This document shows, in pieces, positions 24,931 to 33,759 of a stretch of DNA of 44,290 nucleotides. The DNA is taken from IMG/VR virus record IMGVR_UViG_3300036846_000518, positions 1-44,290 of that record, one strand, 5' to 3'. The stretch comes from a virus. The translations under genes and the position numbers were made by a program. Within the stretch, counting starts at the first letter, position 1; every line of letters starts with the position of its first letter. The notes under the pieces are model-generated. The model was given only the letters and a program-made list of their open reading frames with translations. It was not told the DNA's origin and ran no database searches.

Positions 24931-25635
24931 ATGCCAGAAGCCGGGGAAATCAGATCGAATCTAAAAAGAGTGGAGTGTAGTTATGACGAGGAGCTTCCGA
25001 CTCCAGTAGTGAAGGAGCCTTTGCCCTACACCGACACCAGCAGTCAAGAACTCATCGAGGCCGAACAGAAGGCATGGGAGGAGAACTACCGCGCCCGAGC
25101 GTCCTACCGCTGGCAAGGACAGGAGCGATGGCAGGGACGCGAGAACGAAGAGATGCGCCTAGTTAACATCCTGCATCCTCACGCCGTCTTCCAGAAGCTG
25201 AAAGACGCGGGAGTGGATTGCAGCATCGAGGCCGCAATTGAGTGGGTGTGGGACGCCGACCCCAAGACCGGCCTAGCCATCCCGGTACAGCGGACGCGCA
25301 ACAGCGCCCGTTTCTGGCTACACGATGTAGTTATCAAAGACCGCATCGGCATCACCGGATGGGTGAACCGCAATGGCAGACGCACCGCGCAGTACATCAC
25401 CTATCTGCAATATCCCAAGGGTCCGGAGTGGAGTTTGATGAAGTTCGATGACTTCGACGTGCCTATGTATGAACGCTATCGCGGATGGCGCACCGCACTC
25501 CTCCGCCTGATTCAAGAAGAACTCGTCACCGAGGACGAGGTAGACCGCGCTTTTGGGCCAGTACAGGAGAACGACGCAAGCGACCTGTACCTGCAACAGT
25601 TGGTCGAGTATCGCAAGACCAAGGCAACAACATGA
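24931..25635 (+). CDS. Hypothetical protein
   Basis: This 234-residue protein starts at the ATG at 24931, right after the preceding stop. It is rich in Trp, Tyr, Arg and Glu and looks soluble and helical, with a segment (EYRKTKATT) at the end. It carries two copies of the TGTAGTTAT word (24976, 25326). The stop overlaps the hydrolase start (ATGA), so it is probably co-translated with it. The function is unknown; a virion or lysis-associated role is suggested by position. Confidence 0.55.
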   Translation: MPEAGEIRSNLKRVECSYDEELPTPVVKEPLPYTDTSSQELIEAEQKAWEENYRARASYRWQGQERWQGRENEEMRLVNILHPHAVFQKLKDAGVDCSIEAAIEWVWDADPKTGLAIPVQRTRNSARFWLHDVVIKDRIGITGWVNRNGRRTAQYITYLQYPKGPEWSLMKFDDFDVPMYERYRGWRTALLRLIQEELVTEDEVDRAFGPVQENDASDLYLQQLVEYRKTKATT

Positions 25636-26063
25636 CCTATGAAAACTACATCAAGGGCCGACTGGTAGACTACGCGGTTCGCGAGGCGTACCACTACGGC
25701 GGCACCCACTGCATGATGGCAGTGGCGCAAGTCATCGCCAACCGTGTAGCCGCAGGTTGGGGAGAATGGAAGACCGTACTCGACAGCGCCGATAACTACA
25801 TCGGAACAGTGTGGGAAAAGCCAGAGCCAGTAGACCCCAGAGACTTCACCTTTCGGCGGATACTCGCCATGATTGACGACGTATATCTTGGCACCGCCGA
25901 CGACAGCAACGTAAATGTGACCGACGACCGGGGAAGACTGACCGCGCTCTACTACGCCGACATCAGCAACCTCAGCCGCAATTGGTTCCGCGCCAACGTC
26001 ACCGATCACATCGACCGACATCCGCGCATCGCTACCGTAGGGCCGCTATCTTTCTTCGCATGA
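25632..26063 (+). CDS. Cell-wall hydrolase, SleB-like
   Basis: This 143-residue protein shows a pattern close to SleB/CwlJ-type cell-wall hydrolases: REAYHYGGTHCMMAVAQVIANRV (residues about 17-39, in parts), with a second half ending RHPRIATVGPLSFFA. Such enzymes cut peptidoglycan glycan strands. I see no signal peptide, so export would need a holin or it may be virion-borne. The ATG at 25632 overlaps the upstream stop. It could be the endolysin or a tail-associated lysin; the only other lysis candidates are small membrane proteins. Confidence 0.65.
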   Translation: MTYENYIKGRLVDYAVREAYHYGGTHCMMAVAQVIANRVAAGWGEWKTVLDSADNYIGTVWEKPEPVDPRDFTFRRILAMIDDVYLGTADDSNVNVTDDRGRLTALYYADISNLSRNWFRANVTDHIDRHPRIATVGPLSFFA

Positions 26064-26076
26064 GGGGGTATGAGCT

Positions 26077-26745
26077 ATGGCCATAGTCAACGGCAAATTG
26101 CTGACCATCTTGGATGACGAGGCGGAGGCTGGCAGCGTCGTGTTTGCGCTCTGCGGATATGGCAACCAGATTCCCCGCTATGCGAACGAAGGCGCACTAG
26201 TGGCGCGAGCTACCACTATCGACATCGATGCCGGAACAGACGGCAGTTTCACAGAGGAAGTACCGGGCAACGACAGGATTCAACCGAGCGGAACCTACTA
26301 CACCATCACGGTAAAAAACTCTAACGGCGACGTGATCCAGATCAACGCCTATGTGTTCCTTGGCGACAACGTTTACAACCTTGAGGCTACGCAGCCATTC
26401 GACCCCACGTTGCCGATGATGCCGTTGCCTCCGCTCATCATCAATCAGCTTTTGATTGTGCCAGCCAGCGACAGCATGACCTTTAGCGGCACCAACTTTA
26501 CCGCCTTCAAGACGACGTTGTATAGCAACGTGCTACACCCGGTAGCGACGGGCATGGTTCCGGGCAATCTCTACACCTTCGTCATCGTGCAGGACGGCAC
26601 CGGAGGATGGGAGTTTACGTGGCCTGCAAACATCCACAACGGAACCATGGTTAACCACGACGCCAACGCGGAAACCGTTCAAACTTTCGTGGCGGATGCA
26701 GACGGGCAACTGTACGCCATTAGCGCAGGGGCATACTACCCATGA
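26077..26745 (+). CDS. Virion-type beta-rich protein
   Basis: This 222-residue protein starts at the ATG at 26077, after GAGGGGGTATG. The N-terminal half reads like a small beta-sandwich (LTILDDEAEAGSVVFALCGYG). The C-terminal half carries a module also found in the next gene: VPGNLYTFVIVQDGTGGWEFTWP and a terminal ADGQLYAISAG. It sits just before the fibre gene. I suggest a tail or fibre-associated protein, by place and paralogy only. Confidence 0.5.
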   Translation: MAIVNGKLLTILDDEAEAGSVVFALCGYGNQIPRYANEGALVARATTIDIDAGTDGSFTEEVPGNDRIQPSGTYYTITVKNSNGDVIQINAYVFLGDNVYNLEATQPFDPTLPMMPLPPLIINQLLIVPASDSMTFSGTNFTAFKTTLYSNVLHPVATGMVPGNLYTFVIVQDGTGGWEFTWPANIHNGTMVNHDANAETVQTFVADADGQLYAISAGAYYP

Positions 26746-27041
26746 TTCGACCCTACCTACTCTTTAGTTCGTCCACACCGATGCACTTTGACGGCACCTT
26801 GGCCGTCTGTTTCATCGTGCACATGCACAACAACGTCACCACTGCAAAAATGACGAACGTCGTACCGGGAGTTAACTACACTTTCGTTTTCCATCAGGAC
26901 GCCAAGGGAGGCCATACGTTTGCATGGCCGTTCAATTGCCGCAACGCGTCCGACGTGGGACGGAGGCCAGGACAAACCAGCGTGCATAACTTTATCGGCA
27001 ACGAAGGCGGGTACATGGACGCCAGTATGCCGGGAACTTAA
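26742..27041 (+). CDS. Small paralogue of the preceding virion-type protein
   Basis: This 99-residue protein consists essentially of the module seen at the end of the preceding protein: VPGVNYTFVFHQDAKGGHTFAWP aligns with VPGNLYTFVIVQDGTGGWEFTWP. The ATG at 26742 overlaps the upstream stop (ATGA). The pair probably arose by duplication. It lies 12 bases before the fibre gene and is plausibly a fibre-base or accessory protein. Confidence 0.5.
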   Translation: MIRPYLLFSSSTPMHFDGTLAVCFIVHMHNNVTTAKMTNVVPGVNYTFVFHQDAKGGHTFAWPFNCRNASDVGRRPGQTSVHNFIGNEGGYMDASMPGT

Positions 27042-27053
27042 AGAGGAGCAGTC

Positions 27054-30000
27054 ATGGCGACAGCGACGAATCTAGGCCCCATCGAAATCAACCAAGTTAA
27101 TTCGACCTTCTACGTGGGAGGCGACGGCGGATTCGACAGCATACAAGCCGCCGTGGACTACGTACAGAAGTACAACGCGGGTGTAGGCCACGTCACGATC
27201 CTGCATGGCTACTCCGGCAGCGAGGCAATAGGCAGCGTGCTACGCGGATCGAATGCGACCTACATCGAAGACGAACGCGACAGCAAGAGCCAAGTATGGC
27301 AGTGGAACACGGCAACCGCCAGATTTTCGCCGGCCGATTTTTCGCAATTGGCACACGGCACATTCGGGGGACAGGTAACCGCCCACGGCTTGGCGGCACT
27401 GGATTTTAGCGCGTCGAATGCTTCGATAGGCGTAGGCAACGACGGGCCGGGATGGGCCTTGACCAACGTCACCGCGCCCACCGATCAAAAGGTGTGGGAT
27501 TTTTTCGCGTACACCGACCGGCTTATTTTTTCCTCAGAAGAGGACACCGGCATCGACCACTACTGGCTATGGGCCAACCGCAGCGGCCCCATCGTGACTA
27601 AGGTTGTCATCGTGCCGAACGTGGATGTACAAGGCGTGCTGACCAGCCAAGGCTCACCCGTCCGCACCTTTGCCAACACCCCGGATAGCGGAGGCGGAGG
27701 CGGAGGCACCGGAGGCGTCAACCCCGGCATTCATGGACAGCTACCGTTTTACGGAGTGGATGGCCCACTGGTTTCGCCATCGCAGATCACCACCGACACC
27801 GGAACCCAATCGACGCTCAATGTCCCATCCGTGATTACCGCTGGAGGCCCGGTAAAAGCCTATGGATTCCAAGCCCCGGATTTTGTTGCGTCCCACGCCT
27901 ACATCGGCACCGGCAGCAACACCACCATCCCCGAGCTTGCCCTAGTCAACGCCGCCGCACCCGTCAATCAAAGACTGTGGGCCTTCTTCGCGCTGACAGA
28001 CCGTTTCGCCTTCTCCGCCGAGGCCGACGCAGGTACGGATACCTTCTGGCTCCAAGCCCTCCGCAGCGGCGCAGCCGTAACGAAAGTGATTATCGGACCA
28101 CCGCTGAATGTGACCGGCCAGATTACATCCGGCAGCGCCGTAAAAGGATATGGATTTCAGGCACCGGATTTAACCGCGTCCAATGCGTACATCGGCACCG
28201 GCACCACCACTACCATTCCCGAACTTACCCTTATCAACGCAGCCGCCCCCGCCGATCAGAGGCTATGGGCCTTCTTCGCATTGACCGATAGATACGTATG
28301 CTCCGCCGAACTGGATTCCGGGGTAGACACCTACTGGCTACAAGCGCTCCGCACCGCTGGCGCAGTCACAAAAGTTATCATCGCGCCAGCGCTCGACGTG
28401 ACAGGCGTCATCACCAGTCAAGGCTCACCCGTCCGCACCTTCGCCAACACCACCAGCGGAGGCGGAGGCGTTAACCCCGGCACCAGTGGGATGCTCTCTT
28501 TCTATCCGGCAGCGGGATCACAGGTATCGCCCTCCGGTATCTCCACCGACACCGCAACCATGTCAACGCTATACGTTCCCGCCATGATTACATCGTCACA
28601 GGCGAAAACAGATAGCTCAATTTTTGCCGACACCATAGGGCATTACGTCCAAGAGCCAACAGTTTGCGTGGTGGGAGGTGGCGCCATCAGCATGGGTTCC
28701 CCATGGACCGTGAACCAATTGAGTAATGACGTAATGTATGGATTTCAACGCGGTATCACACAGTTGCGGACGGGAAGAATAGACCGCTTCTCTACTGGGG
28801 ATACGGCAGCACTGTATTACTACACTTATTCGGATGGCGGAGTGACTACATGGGCAGACGAAGGAGTGGCCGGGATAACCGTTGCCTGTAACGAGTACGA
28901 AACCTATTATCACGGCACCGTCAACACCACTACCGGATACGGCGACCGCGCCCCGACCTTTACCAGTACCAGCGGATCAGGCCACACCAGCGACGGCGCG
29001 TTTATGTTGAACATCAGCAAAGGCCAGATCGCCGGAAGCTGGAGCGGCAACAGCGTTAACACTGCCATGGATACAGGCGGAGGCGCAGTAGCCACCTACC
29101 TCAACCAGCTACCCGTTACCAACGTGGTGGTGACGACGGCAGCGTGGGACGGGACCAAGACCTATGCGGCTGGCAATATCGTTTCTTTCGGCGGGAATAA
29201 CTACGTTAGCCTCGCCCCCGGCAACCACAACAACACCCCGCCCTCCGCTGCATGGGTGCTATTGCCGAGCGGACAAATCCCAATCAGTACTGCTATCGGG
29301 AGCGTGGCACAGGACCATGCGATACACAACCCGGACGGCAGCACCACTTACTGGGCAGTCCCCCCAACCTACACCCCCACCAATCAACCCGTTAGTCAGA
29401 CCCTCACGGTAAACCTTTGCAAGATTAACGGCATCTTCCCCGGGTTTGCTATCGGCGATGTGGTTACAGTTGCCGGGGACGCGATGCCGGAGCAGGCCAT
29501 CATCATTGCACCGATCAGCCGAACGGGCAATCAGCAGACCTTGACGCTGAAACTACGCAACCCCAATCCTAGGGCTTTTCTGTTCAAGGGCGGAATCCAA
29601 GGCCAGTACATCAGCATGGATTTCAGCTACACGCGGAGTAGTTATTACGCGCTTGGGTCACAAACCGGAACGGAAGTTATCTACGCCTTCAATGCACAGG
29701 GACAAGTAGAAGGAAGGACACTCCCGCAACTCGGAGCCGAACCCGCAAGCTCAAGCGGAGCGAACGCAGGGTTTCATTTGTTCCCCGGCGCGGAGATTGA
29801 CGCGAACACCAGCCAAACCACCTGTACCCTCGAACAAAACGGGGTGCGATGGGAGGCGGGGGATGTGGTAGAGAACCCGCACTACCCGGCATTCGGGGGA
29901 AGCGGAATCATGCTAACCAAATACCAGATGACCCCGACGCCCACAGGCTACGGATCATATGGGTTACGCATGGAATTGGAAGGGCCGGGATTCAGCGGCA

Positions 30001-31058
30001 GCGCGGCAGCAGTCTTTATCCGCAACACCTCGCCCTCCACCATGTTCTATGACGATGGCGGACACTTGGCCGCACCGGGAGGAATACAGTTAATCGGCTA
30101 CTTCACCTATGGACTATGGATGTCCGCCCCGCAATCGGGAGGAGCCTGTATCTTGGTGGACCGCCCCGCCGCCCCCACCCACAATCCCAATGCGGTGGTT
30201 AATGTGGTTGAGATTAACTACGCCGGAGGGGGCTTGCTGAGTTTTAACCCCGCGACCAGCTACTGGAACTTCGGCGGGTCAGTGTCAACACCCTTAGCCA
30301 TGTCAGTGGGCACCAGTCTAGGCGTTGGCGGTGCAGGCTCTTTTATGACCGGAGGCGGGACACAGTCAACCGTGACCATCGACGGCGCGAACGACTACCG
30401 GGAATTGGTGTTCACGCAGAACGACACCAGCAGCAGCGGCACCAAATCGCGCATCATGGTTATGGCCCATCCTTTCGGCGACATCATGTACTTCGATACC
30501 CTATTTGACGCCAAATTTATATGGCGGAGCGCCTCATACGGCAATCCGAACTACACGGTCATGCAGCTCGACTACACCAATGGCTTAAGCGTCGCCATTC
30601 CGGGCGGCATCCACGCCACGGCGGGAAACATCACCGCGAGCGGCACCACCAGCGGCACCAAAGTCACATCGGACAACGGTAGCGGCAATATCATGTTGCT
30701 GGATAGTACAAGCCCATCGGTTGCCTACGTAGATTGGAAAGCATCGGGAGGCGGCGAGTATGGGATGGCGCTATGGGGTACAGGCGCTGGCGGTGGTCTC
30801 CTCGGAGTGTTGGGCCTCTATCGAGGCGGAAGCTCCCAAATGATCTGGGCTACCAACGGCAGCGGCGATATGTTTTTCAATCTGCCATTCACTAACGTCG
30901 TGGCGGGAGTTGGCGCAACCGCTCACATCCTTGCCACCGGAGCCATCGACGGCACCGCCTTTAGTGTGGCGGGTGTGGCCGGAGGCAGCGGCACCTTCAC
31001 CAGCGCCGACAGCAAGACCGTAACCGTTTCGCACGGACTTATCACATCCATTGTTTGA
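27054..31058 (+). CDS. Tail fibre / receptor-binding protein
   Basis: This 1334-residue protein is the largest in the window and lies at the end of the virion operon, where T7-like phages place the fibre. The N-terminus (LGPIEINQVNSTFYVGGDGGF) is followed by at least three tandem repeat units of about 95-110 residues (approximate starts 110, 265 and 360), with recurring LWAFFALTDR and KVIIAP phrases. Gly-rich linkers and long beta-rich Ser/Thr/Gly regions follow. The C-terminus (TFTSADSKTVTVSHGLITSIV, in parts) is of a kind seen at the ends of tail fibres. SD GAGGAGCAGT precedes the ATG. Receptor binding is inferred from type. Confidence 0.7.
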   Translation: MATATNLGPIEINQVNSTFYVGGDGGFDSIQAAVDYVQKYNAGVGHVTILHGYSGSEAIGSVLRGSNATYIEDERDSKSQVWQWNTATARFSPADFSQLAHGTFGGQVTAHGLAALDFSASNASIGVGNDGPGWALTNVTAPTDQKVWDFFAYTDRLIFSSEEDTGIDHYWLWANRSGPIVTKVVIVPNVDVQGVLTSQGSPVRTFANTPDSGGGGGGTGGVNPGIHGQLPFYGVDGPLVSPSQITTDTGTQSTLNVPSVITAGGPVKAYGFQAPDFVASHAYIGTGSNTTIPELALVNAAAPVNQRLWAFFALTDRFAFSAEADAGTDTFWLQALRSGAAVTKVIIGPPLNVTGQITSGSAVKGYGFQAPDLTASNAYIGTGTTTTIPELTLINAAAPADQRLWAFFALTDRYVCSAELDSGVDTYWLQALRTAGAVTKVIIAPALDVTGVITSQGSPVRTFANTTSGGGGVNPGTSGMLSFYPAAGSQVSPSGISTDTATMSTLYVPAMITSSQAKTDSSIFADTIGHYVQEPTVCVVGGGAISMGSPWTVNQLSNDVMYGFQRGITQLRTGRIDRFSTGDTAALYYYTYSDGGVTTWADEGVAGITVACNEYETYYHGTVNTTTGYGDRAPTFTSTSGSGHTSDGAFMLNISKGQIAGSWSGNSVNTAMDTGGGAVATYLNQLPVTNVVVTTAAWDGTKTYAAGNIVSFGGNNYVSLAPGNHNNTPPSAAWVLLPSGQIPISTAIGSVAQDHAIHNPDGSTTYWAVPPTYTPTNQPVSQTLTVNLCKINGIFPGFAIGDVVTVAGDAMPEQAIIIAPISRTGNQQTLTLKLRNPNPRAFLFKGGIQGQYISMDFSYTRSSYYALGSQTGTEVIYAFNAQGQVEGRTLPQLGAEPASSSGANAGFHLFPGAEIDANTSQTTCTLEQNGVRWEAGDVVENPHYPAFGGSGIMLTKYQMTPTPTGYGSYGLRMELEGPGFSGSAAAVFIRNTSPSTMFYDDGGHLAAPGGIQLIGYFTYGLWMSAPQSGGACILVDRPAAPTHNPNAVVNVVEINYAGGGLLSFNPATSYWNFGGSVSTPLAMSVGTSLGVGGAGSFMTGGGTQSTVTIDGANDYRELVFTQNDTSSSGTKSRIMVMAHPFGDIMYFDTLFDAKFIWRSASYGNPNYTVMQLDYTNGLSVAIPGGIHATAGNITASGTTSGTKVTSDNGSGNIMLLDSTSPSVAYVDWKASGGGEYGMALWGTGAGGGLLGVLGLYRGGSSQMIWATNGSGDMFFNLPFTNVVAGVGATAHILATGAIDGTAFSVAGVAGGSGTFTSADSKTVTVSHGLITSIV

Positions 31059-31067
31059 GGAGGCAGC

Positions 31068-31304
31068 ATGATTAACGGCAACTCGACCTTGACCGAACTC
31101 GAAATCACGAAGCTGGAAAATTTCGCGCTCAAACATGCAGGACTGCAACAGGCGATCCAAGCCAACCTCACAGCGCGAACCAAGTACATTGAGCAGATCG
31201 AGGCCGCGCACCCCGGTTACTATTTTTCGGAACAGACCGGGCAACTGGTAGGCAATGAAACCGCCAACCAATCGCCCGACCCGCAAAGCATTGCTCAAGC
31301 GTGA
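31068..31304 (+). CDS. Small hypothetical protein after the fibre
   Basis: This 78-residue, helical protein (TELEITKLENFALKHAGLQQ) starts at the ATG at 31068, with GGAGG just upstream. It might be a fibre chaperone or a small virion protein because of its place, but there is no motif. It is followed at 31360 by an intrinsic terminator that closes the virion operon. Confidence 0.55.
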   Translation: MINGNSTLTELEITKLENFALKHAGLQQAIQANLTARTKYIEQIEAAHPGYYFSEQTGQLVGNETANQSPDPQSIAQA

Positions 31305-31359
31305 GAAAGCAGATAGCATCACCAGAGCCGGTAATTTTGTAAAACCAAGACGCTTGCTT

Positions 31360-31396
31360 GCCCTGCCACGCCCCGCGTAGGCAGGGCATTTTTTTA
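31360..31396 (+). terminator. Intrinsic terminator after virion operon
   Basis: GCCCTGCC (31360-31367) pairs with GGCAGGGC (31380-31387) and is followed by A then seven T residues (31388-31395). This is a classic rho-independent terminator on the + strand, ending the long operon that includes the fibre. Confidence 0.85.
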
Positions 31397-31446
31397 TTTC
31401 CCCTTCTTTTTAAAGGTGGGTTTGCGGCGCATTTTTGAGAGACTTC

Positions 31447-31476
31447 TTGACAGAGGCCAATAGTGGCGAGTAGTTT
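31447..31476 (+). promoter_or_regulatory. Candidate promoter for the accessory operon
   Basis: TTGACA (31447-31452) is a perfect -35 hexamer. Eighteen bases downstream is TAGTTT (31471-31476), a weak -10 that recalls the TAGTTAT word. Transcription would start close to the ATG at 31483, giving a leaderless or very short-leader mRNA. It follows the 31360 terminator, which supports a new unit here. Confidence 0.5.
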
Positions 31477-31482
31477 TGAGCA

Positions 31483-31680
31483 ATGAATAAAACGTATGCC
31501 GTACACACAGCGGTCGCGAATATCAAGCGGGTGGACGAACACGCCCAACGGATGCGCCGGTCCCGAAACTCGCTACTGAATGAGGCAATCGAAATCCTAC
31601 TAGAGCGCTACGATGCCGCAACCCTCCACCACCACAACGGCACCAAGACCAAACCGCAAAAGAAAGCGGGGGTTCGTTGA
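31483..31680 (+). CDS. Ribbon-helix-helix-like regulator
   Basis: This 65-residue protein reads VHTAVANIKRVDEHAQRMRRSRNSLLNEAIEILLERY, in parts, which has the strand-helix-helix form of CopG/Arc-type ribbon-helix-helix regulators. The C-terminal tail is basic and Pro/Lys-rich. It is the first gene after the terminator and promoter, so it could control the accessory operon. The ATG at 31483 has little or no Shine-Dalgarno site. Confidence 0.65.
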   Translation: MNKTYAVHTAVANIKRVDEHAQRMRRSRNSLLNEAIEILLERYDAATLHHHNGTKTKPQKKAGVR

Positions 31681-31880
31681 TTACTTTCGGACAGCTTTTA
31701 CTCGCCGTTTCTGTGCCTAGCATCGTTGCCCTCATCGGCATCTTGGTTAACAAACACGACTTCGCAATGTTGCGGCAGGATATTGCAGACGTGCGCCGCC
31801 AAATCCAATACCTAATCGATCTGCTTATCAATCACGAGGGACGCATCGCCGCAGTGGAAGAGAGAACAAAACCCAAATGA
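31677..31880 (+). CDS. Small single-TM protein with coiled coil, holin-like
   Basis: This 67-residue protein has an N-terminal hydrophobic segment (LLLAVSVPSIVALIGILV) followed by an amphipathic coiled-coil tail (RQDIADVRRQIQYLIDLLINHEGRIAAVEE). The start is a TTG at 31677 overlapping the preceding stop (TTGA). Its shape fits a small class of phage membrane proteins, sometimes holin or accessory, but no function can be assigned with confidence. Confidence 0.55.
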   Translation: MITFGQLLLAVSVPSIVALIGILVNKHDFAMLRQDIADVRRQIQYLIDLLINHEGRIAAVEERTKPK

Positions 31881-32119
31881 AAACACTAGACGAGATTTGC
31901 GAACAGCTACAAGACTTCATCGCCCCCGACCTCGCCGCGATCAAAGAGAAGATCGACGGCGAAAGCAAGGTATCGGATGCCCGGTATCAGGCCGCACAAT
32001 CGCAATATGAAGCGCTGCAAACCAACCTGGACCTCATCAAGCAACACGTCAAAATCGTAGACACAAAACTCGACACCATCCTTAACCGCATCAACCTACT
32101 CGAAGTGGAGACAAACTAA
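31877..32119 (+). CDS. Small coiled-coil protein
   Basis: This 80-residue protein is almost entirely helical and coiled-coil-like (KIVDTKLDTILNRINLLEVE). The ATG at 31877 overlaps the preceding stop (ATGA). It may pair with the preceding coiled-coil membrane protein or with the long ATPase that follows. No named family is recognised. Confidence 0.55.
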   Translation: MKTLDEICEQLQDFIAPDLAAIKEKIDGESKVSDARYQAAQSQYEALQTNLDLIKQHVKIVDTKLDTILNRINLLEVETN

Positions 32120-32122
32120 ACC

Positions 32123-33454
32123 ATGCGAATTATCCGGCTGACCACTGAAAACATAAAGCGCATTAAGGCGCTCGACATCACCCCCGGCAAGTACATCAAC
32201 CGCATCTCTGGAGGCAATGACGAAGGCAAGACCTCCGCGCTCGACAGCATCCTATGGTGCTTAACCGGAACCGCCAAAGTGCCAGCCGAGCCAGTACGCA
32301 GAGGGGCAGGGAAGGGCAAGATTGAGGTAGACCTTGGCGAAATCACCGTGACCCGCCGATTCTATGAAAACGGCAACCGCAACGGAACCCTTGCTATCAC
32401 ATCGAACTCCAACCACACCCGCTACCCTACACCACAGGCTTTGCTGGATGGCTTCATGGGCAAGGTATCGTTCGACCCGCTAGAGTTTATGCGGATGAAA
32501 CCAGAGAAGCAGTCAGAGGTTTTGCGCTCACTGGTTAAGTTGGACGTGGATGTAAACGCGCTCAACAAGGAAATCGACGCCGACTACCTCCGCCGCCGCG
32601 AAGCCAAGAAGGAACGCGATTCGCTGCAAATCCGCCGCGATGCCTTTGCTGTTCCCGATGGCCTACCCAAAGAGAAGGTGAACGAGGCCGCGCTGGTCGA
32701 GGAACTACGCGAGGCCAGCACCTACAACGAAGGCATCAACCGCCAGCAGCGCCAGAGGGACGAAGACAGAGGCCACCGCGACGTACTCCAGCGCGACATC
32801 AACGACAACTTAGCCAAGGTTCAAGAGCTACAGGCGCGAATCAAGGCACTTAATATAAAGCTGCAAAAGGCCGACGAAGAGATGGCCGCATGGGAGCCGT
32901 TGCCAGCGCTCAAGGATGCCGAGCAGCTAGCCGCGCAGATCACCGAGGCCCGAACCATCAATCAGGGAATCGCCCGACGCCAGCAGCGCGAACTCTTCGA
33001 CAAGGACATCACCGCGCTTGATGAAGAGGTAGAGAAGCTGACCGCCGCCATGACCGAACGCGAAGCCATCCGCGCCAAGGCCATCAGCGAAGCGGAGTTT
33101 CCCATCCCCGGCCTAGCATTCGGTGACAACGAAGTTATTTACGAAGGGTTCTCTTTCAATCAGGCATCGAACGCCGCGCAGATCAGAGCCAGTGTAGCTA
33201 TTGGCATGGCCAGCAACCCCGAGCTTCGCGTGATGCTCATCAAGGACGGGAGCCTGTTGGATGCGAAGTCCATGAACGTGATTGCAGAGATGGCACTGGA
33301 ACACGACTTTCAAGTGTTCATGGAGGTAGTAGATACTTCCGGCAAGGTTGGAATTTACATCGAGGACGGAGAAGTGGCACGCGTCAACCCGGAGCCGGAG
33401 CCGAAGCCGACCAAGGCGAAGCGCAAGACCAAGCAGATTCCCGCGACGGCGTAG
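32123..33454 (+). CDS. SMC/RecF-type ATPase
   Basis: This 443-residue protein has an ABC-type ATPase head split by a coiled coil. The Walker A motif is GGNDEGKTS (residues 30-38). The coiled coil runs at about residues 175-330, and the C-terminal head contains the FNQASNAAQIR signature-like block and MLIKDGSLLD as Walker B-like strand, in which the usual catalytic Glu is not apparent. SMC/RecF/SbcC-like phage proteins take part in DNA repair or recombination. No partner nuclease is seen next to it. The ATG at 32123 follows GGAGAC. Confidence 0.75.
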   Translation: MRIIRLTTENIKRIKALDITPGKYINRISGGNDEGKTSALDSILWCLTGTAKVPAEPVRRGAGKGKIEVDLGEITVTRRFYENGNRNGTLAITSNSNHTRYPTPQALLDGFMGKVSFDPLEFMRMKPEKQSEVLRSLVKLDVDVNALNKEIDADYLRRREAKKERDSLQIRRDAFAVPDGLPKEKVNEAALVEELREASTYNEGINRQQRQRDEDRGHRDVLQRDINDNLAKVQELQARIKALNIKLQKADEEMAAWEPLPALKDAEQLAAQITEARTINQGIARRQQRELFDKDITALDEEVEKLTAAMTEREAIRAKAISEAEFPIPGLAFGDNEVIYEGFSFNQASNAAQIRASVAIGMASNPELRVMLIKDGSLLDAKSMNVIAEMALEHDFQVFMEVVDTSGKVGIYIEDGEVARVNPEPEPKPTKAKRKTKQIPATA

Positions 33455-33486
33455 TTACCCCCCATGAGCGTCGCGGGGAGAACAGA

Positions 33487-33524
33487 GGCGGAGGAAAGGT
33501 TGTTGGTCCAACACTCCCTCCGCC
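33487..33524 (+). other. GC-rich hairpin between ATPase and zinc-protein gene
   Basis: GGCGGAGG (33487-33494) pairs with CCTCCGCC (33517-33524); within its loop GTTG can pair with CAAC. It is not followed by a U-tract, so it is not a classic terminator. It may be an mRNA processing or stability element, or attenuate readthrough into the next gene. Confidence 0.5.
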
Positions 33525-33546
33525 CTGTGTCCTGAGAGGAGCAGTG

Positions 33547-33759
33547 ATGCCGTTCCCCGAAACATGCCGAGCCATGCAGGAGGCCGGATACCAGCGGCAG
33601 AGCTACACCGCCTGTAAAGGTTGCCGCCAGCCTATCGAATGGTGGAGTACCCCCAAAGGCGGAGCCATCCCCATGGAGCCGATGGCGGTAGACGACAGCC
33701 CCGCCGTTAGCCATTGGGCAACGTGTCCCAAAGCCGAAGACTTCCGAAGGAGACCATGA
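33547..33759 (+). CDS. Zinc-binding hypothetical protein
   Basis: This 70-residue protein has a CKGC pair, and downstream a His and a Cys in SHWATCPK, which could form a Cys3His site. The ATG at 33547 follows a GTG at 33544 and AGAGGAGC. The stop overlaps the next gene by 4 bases. It is one of several small zinc-binding proteins in this cassette, with unknown function. Confidence 0.55.
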   Translation: MPFPETCRAMQEAGYQRQSYTACKGCRQPIEWWSTPKGGAIPMEPMAVDDSPAVSHWATCPKAEDFRRRP

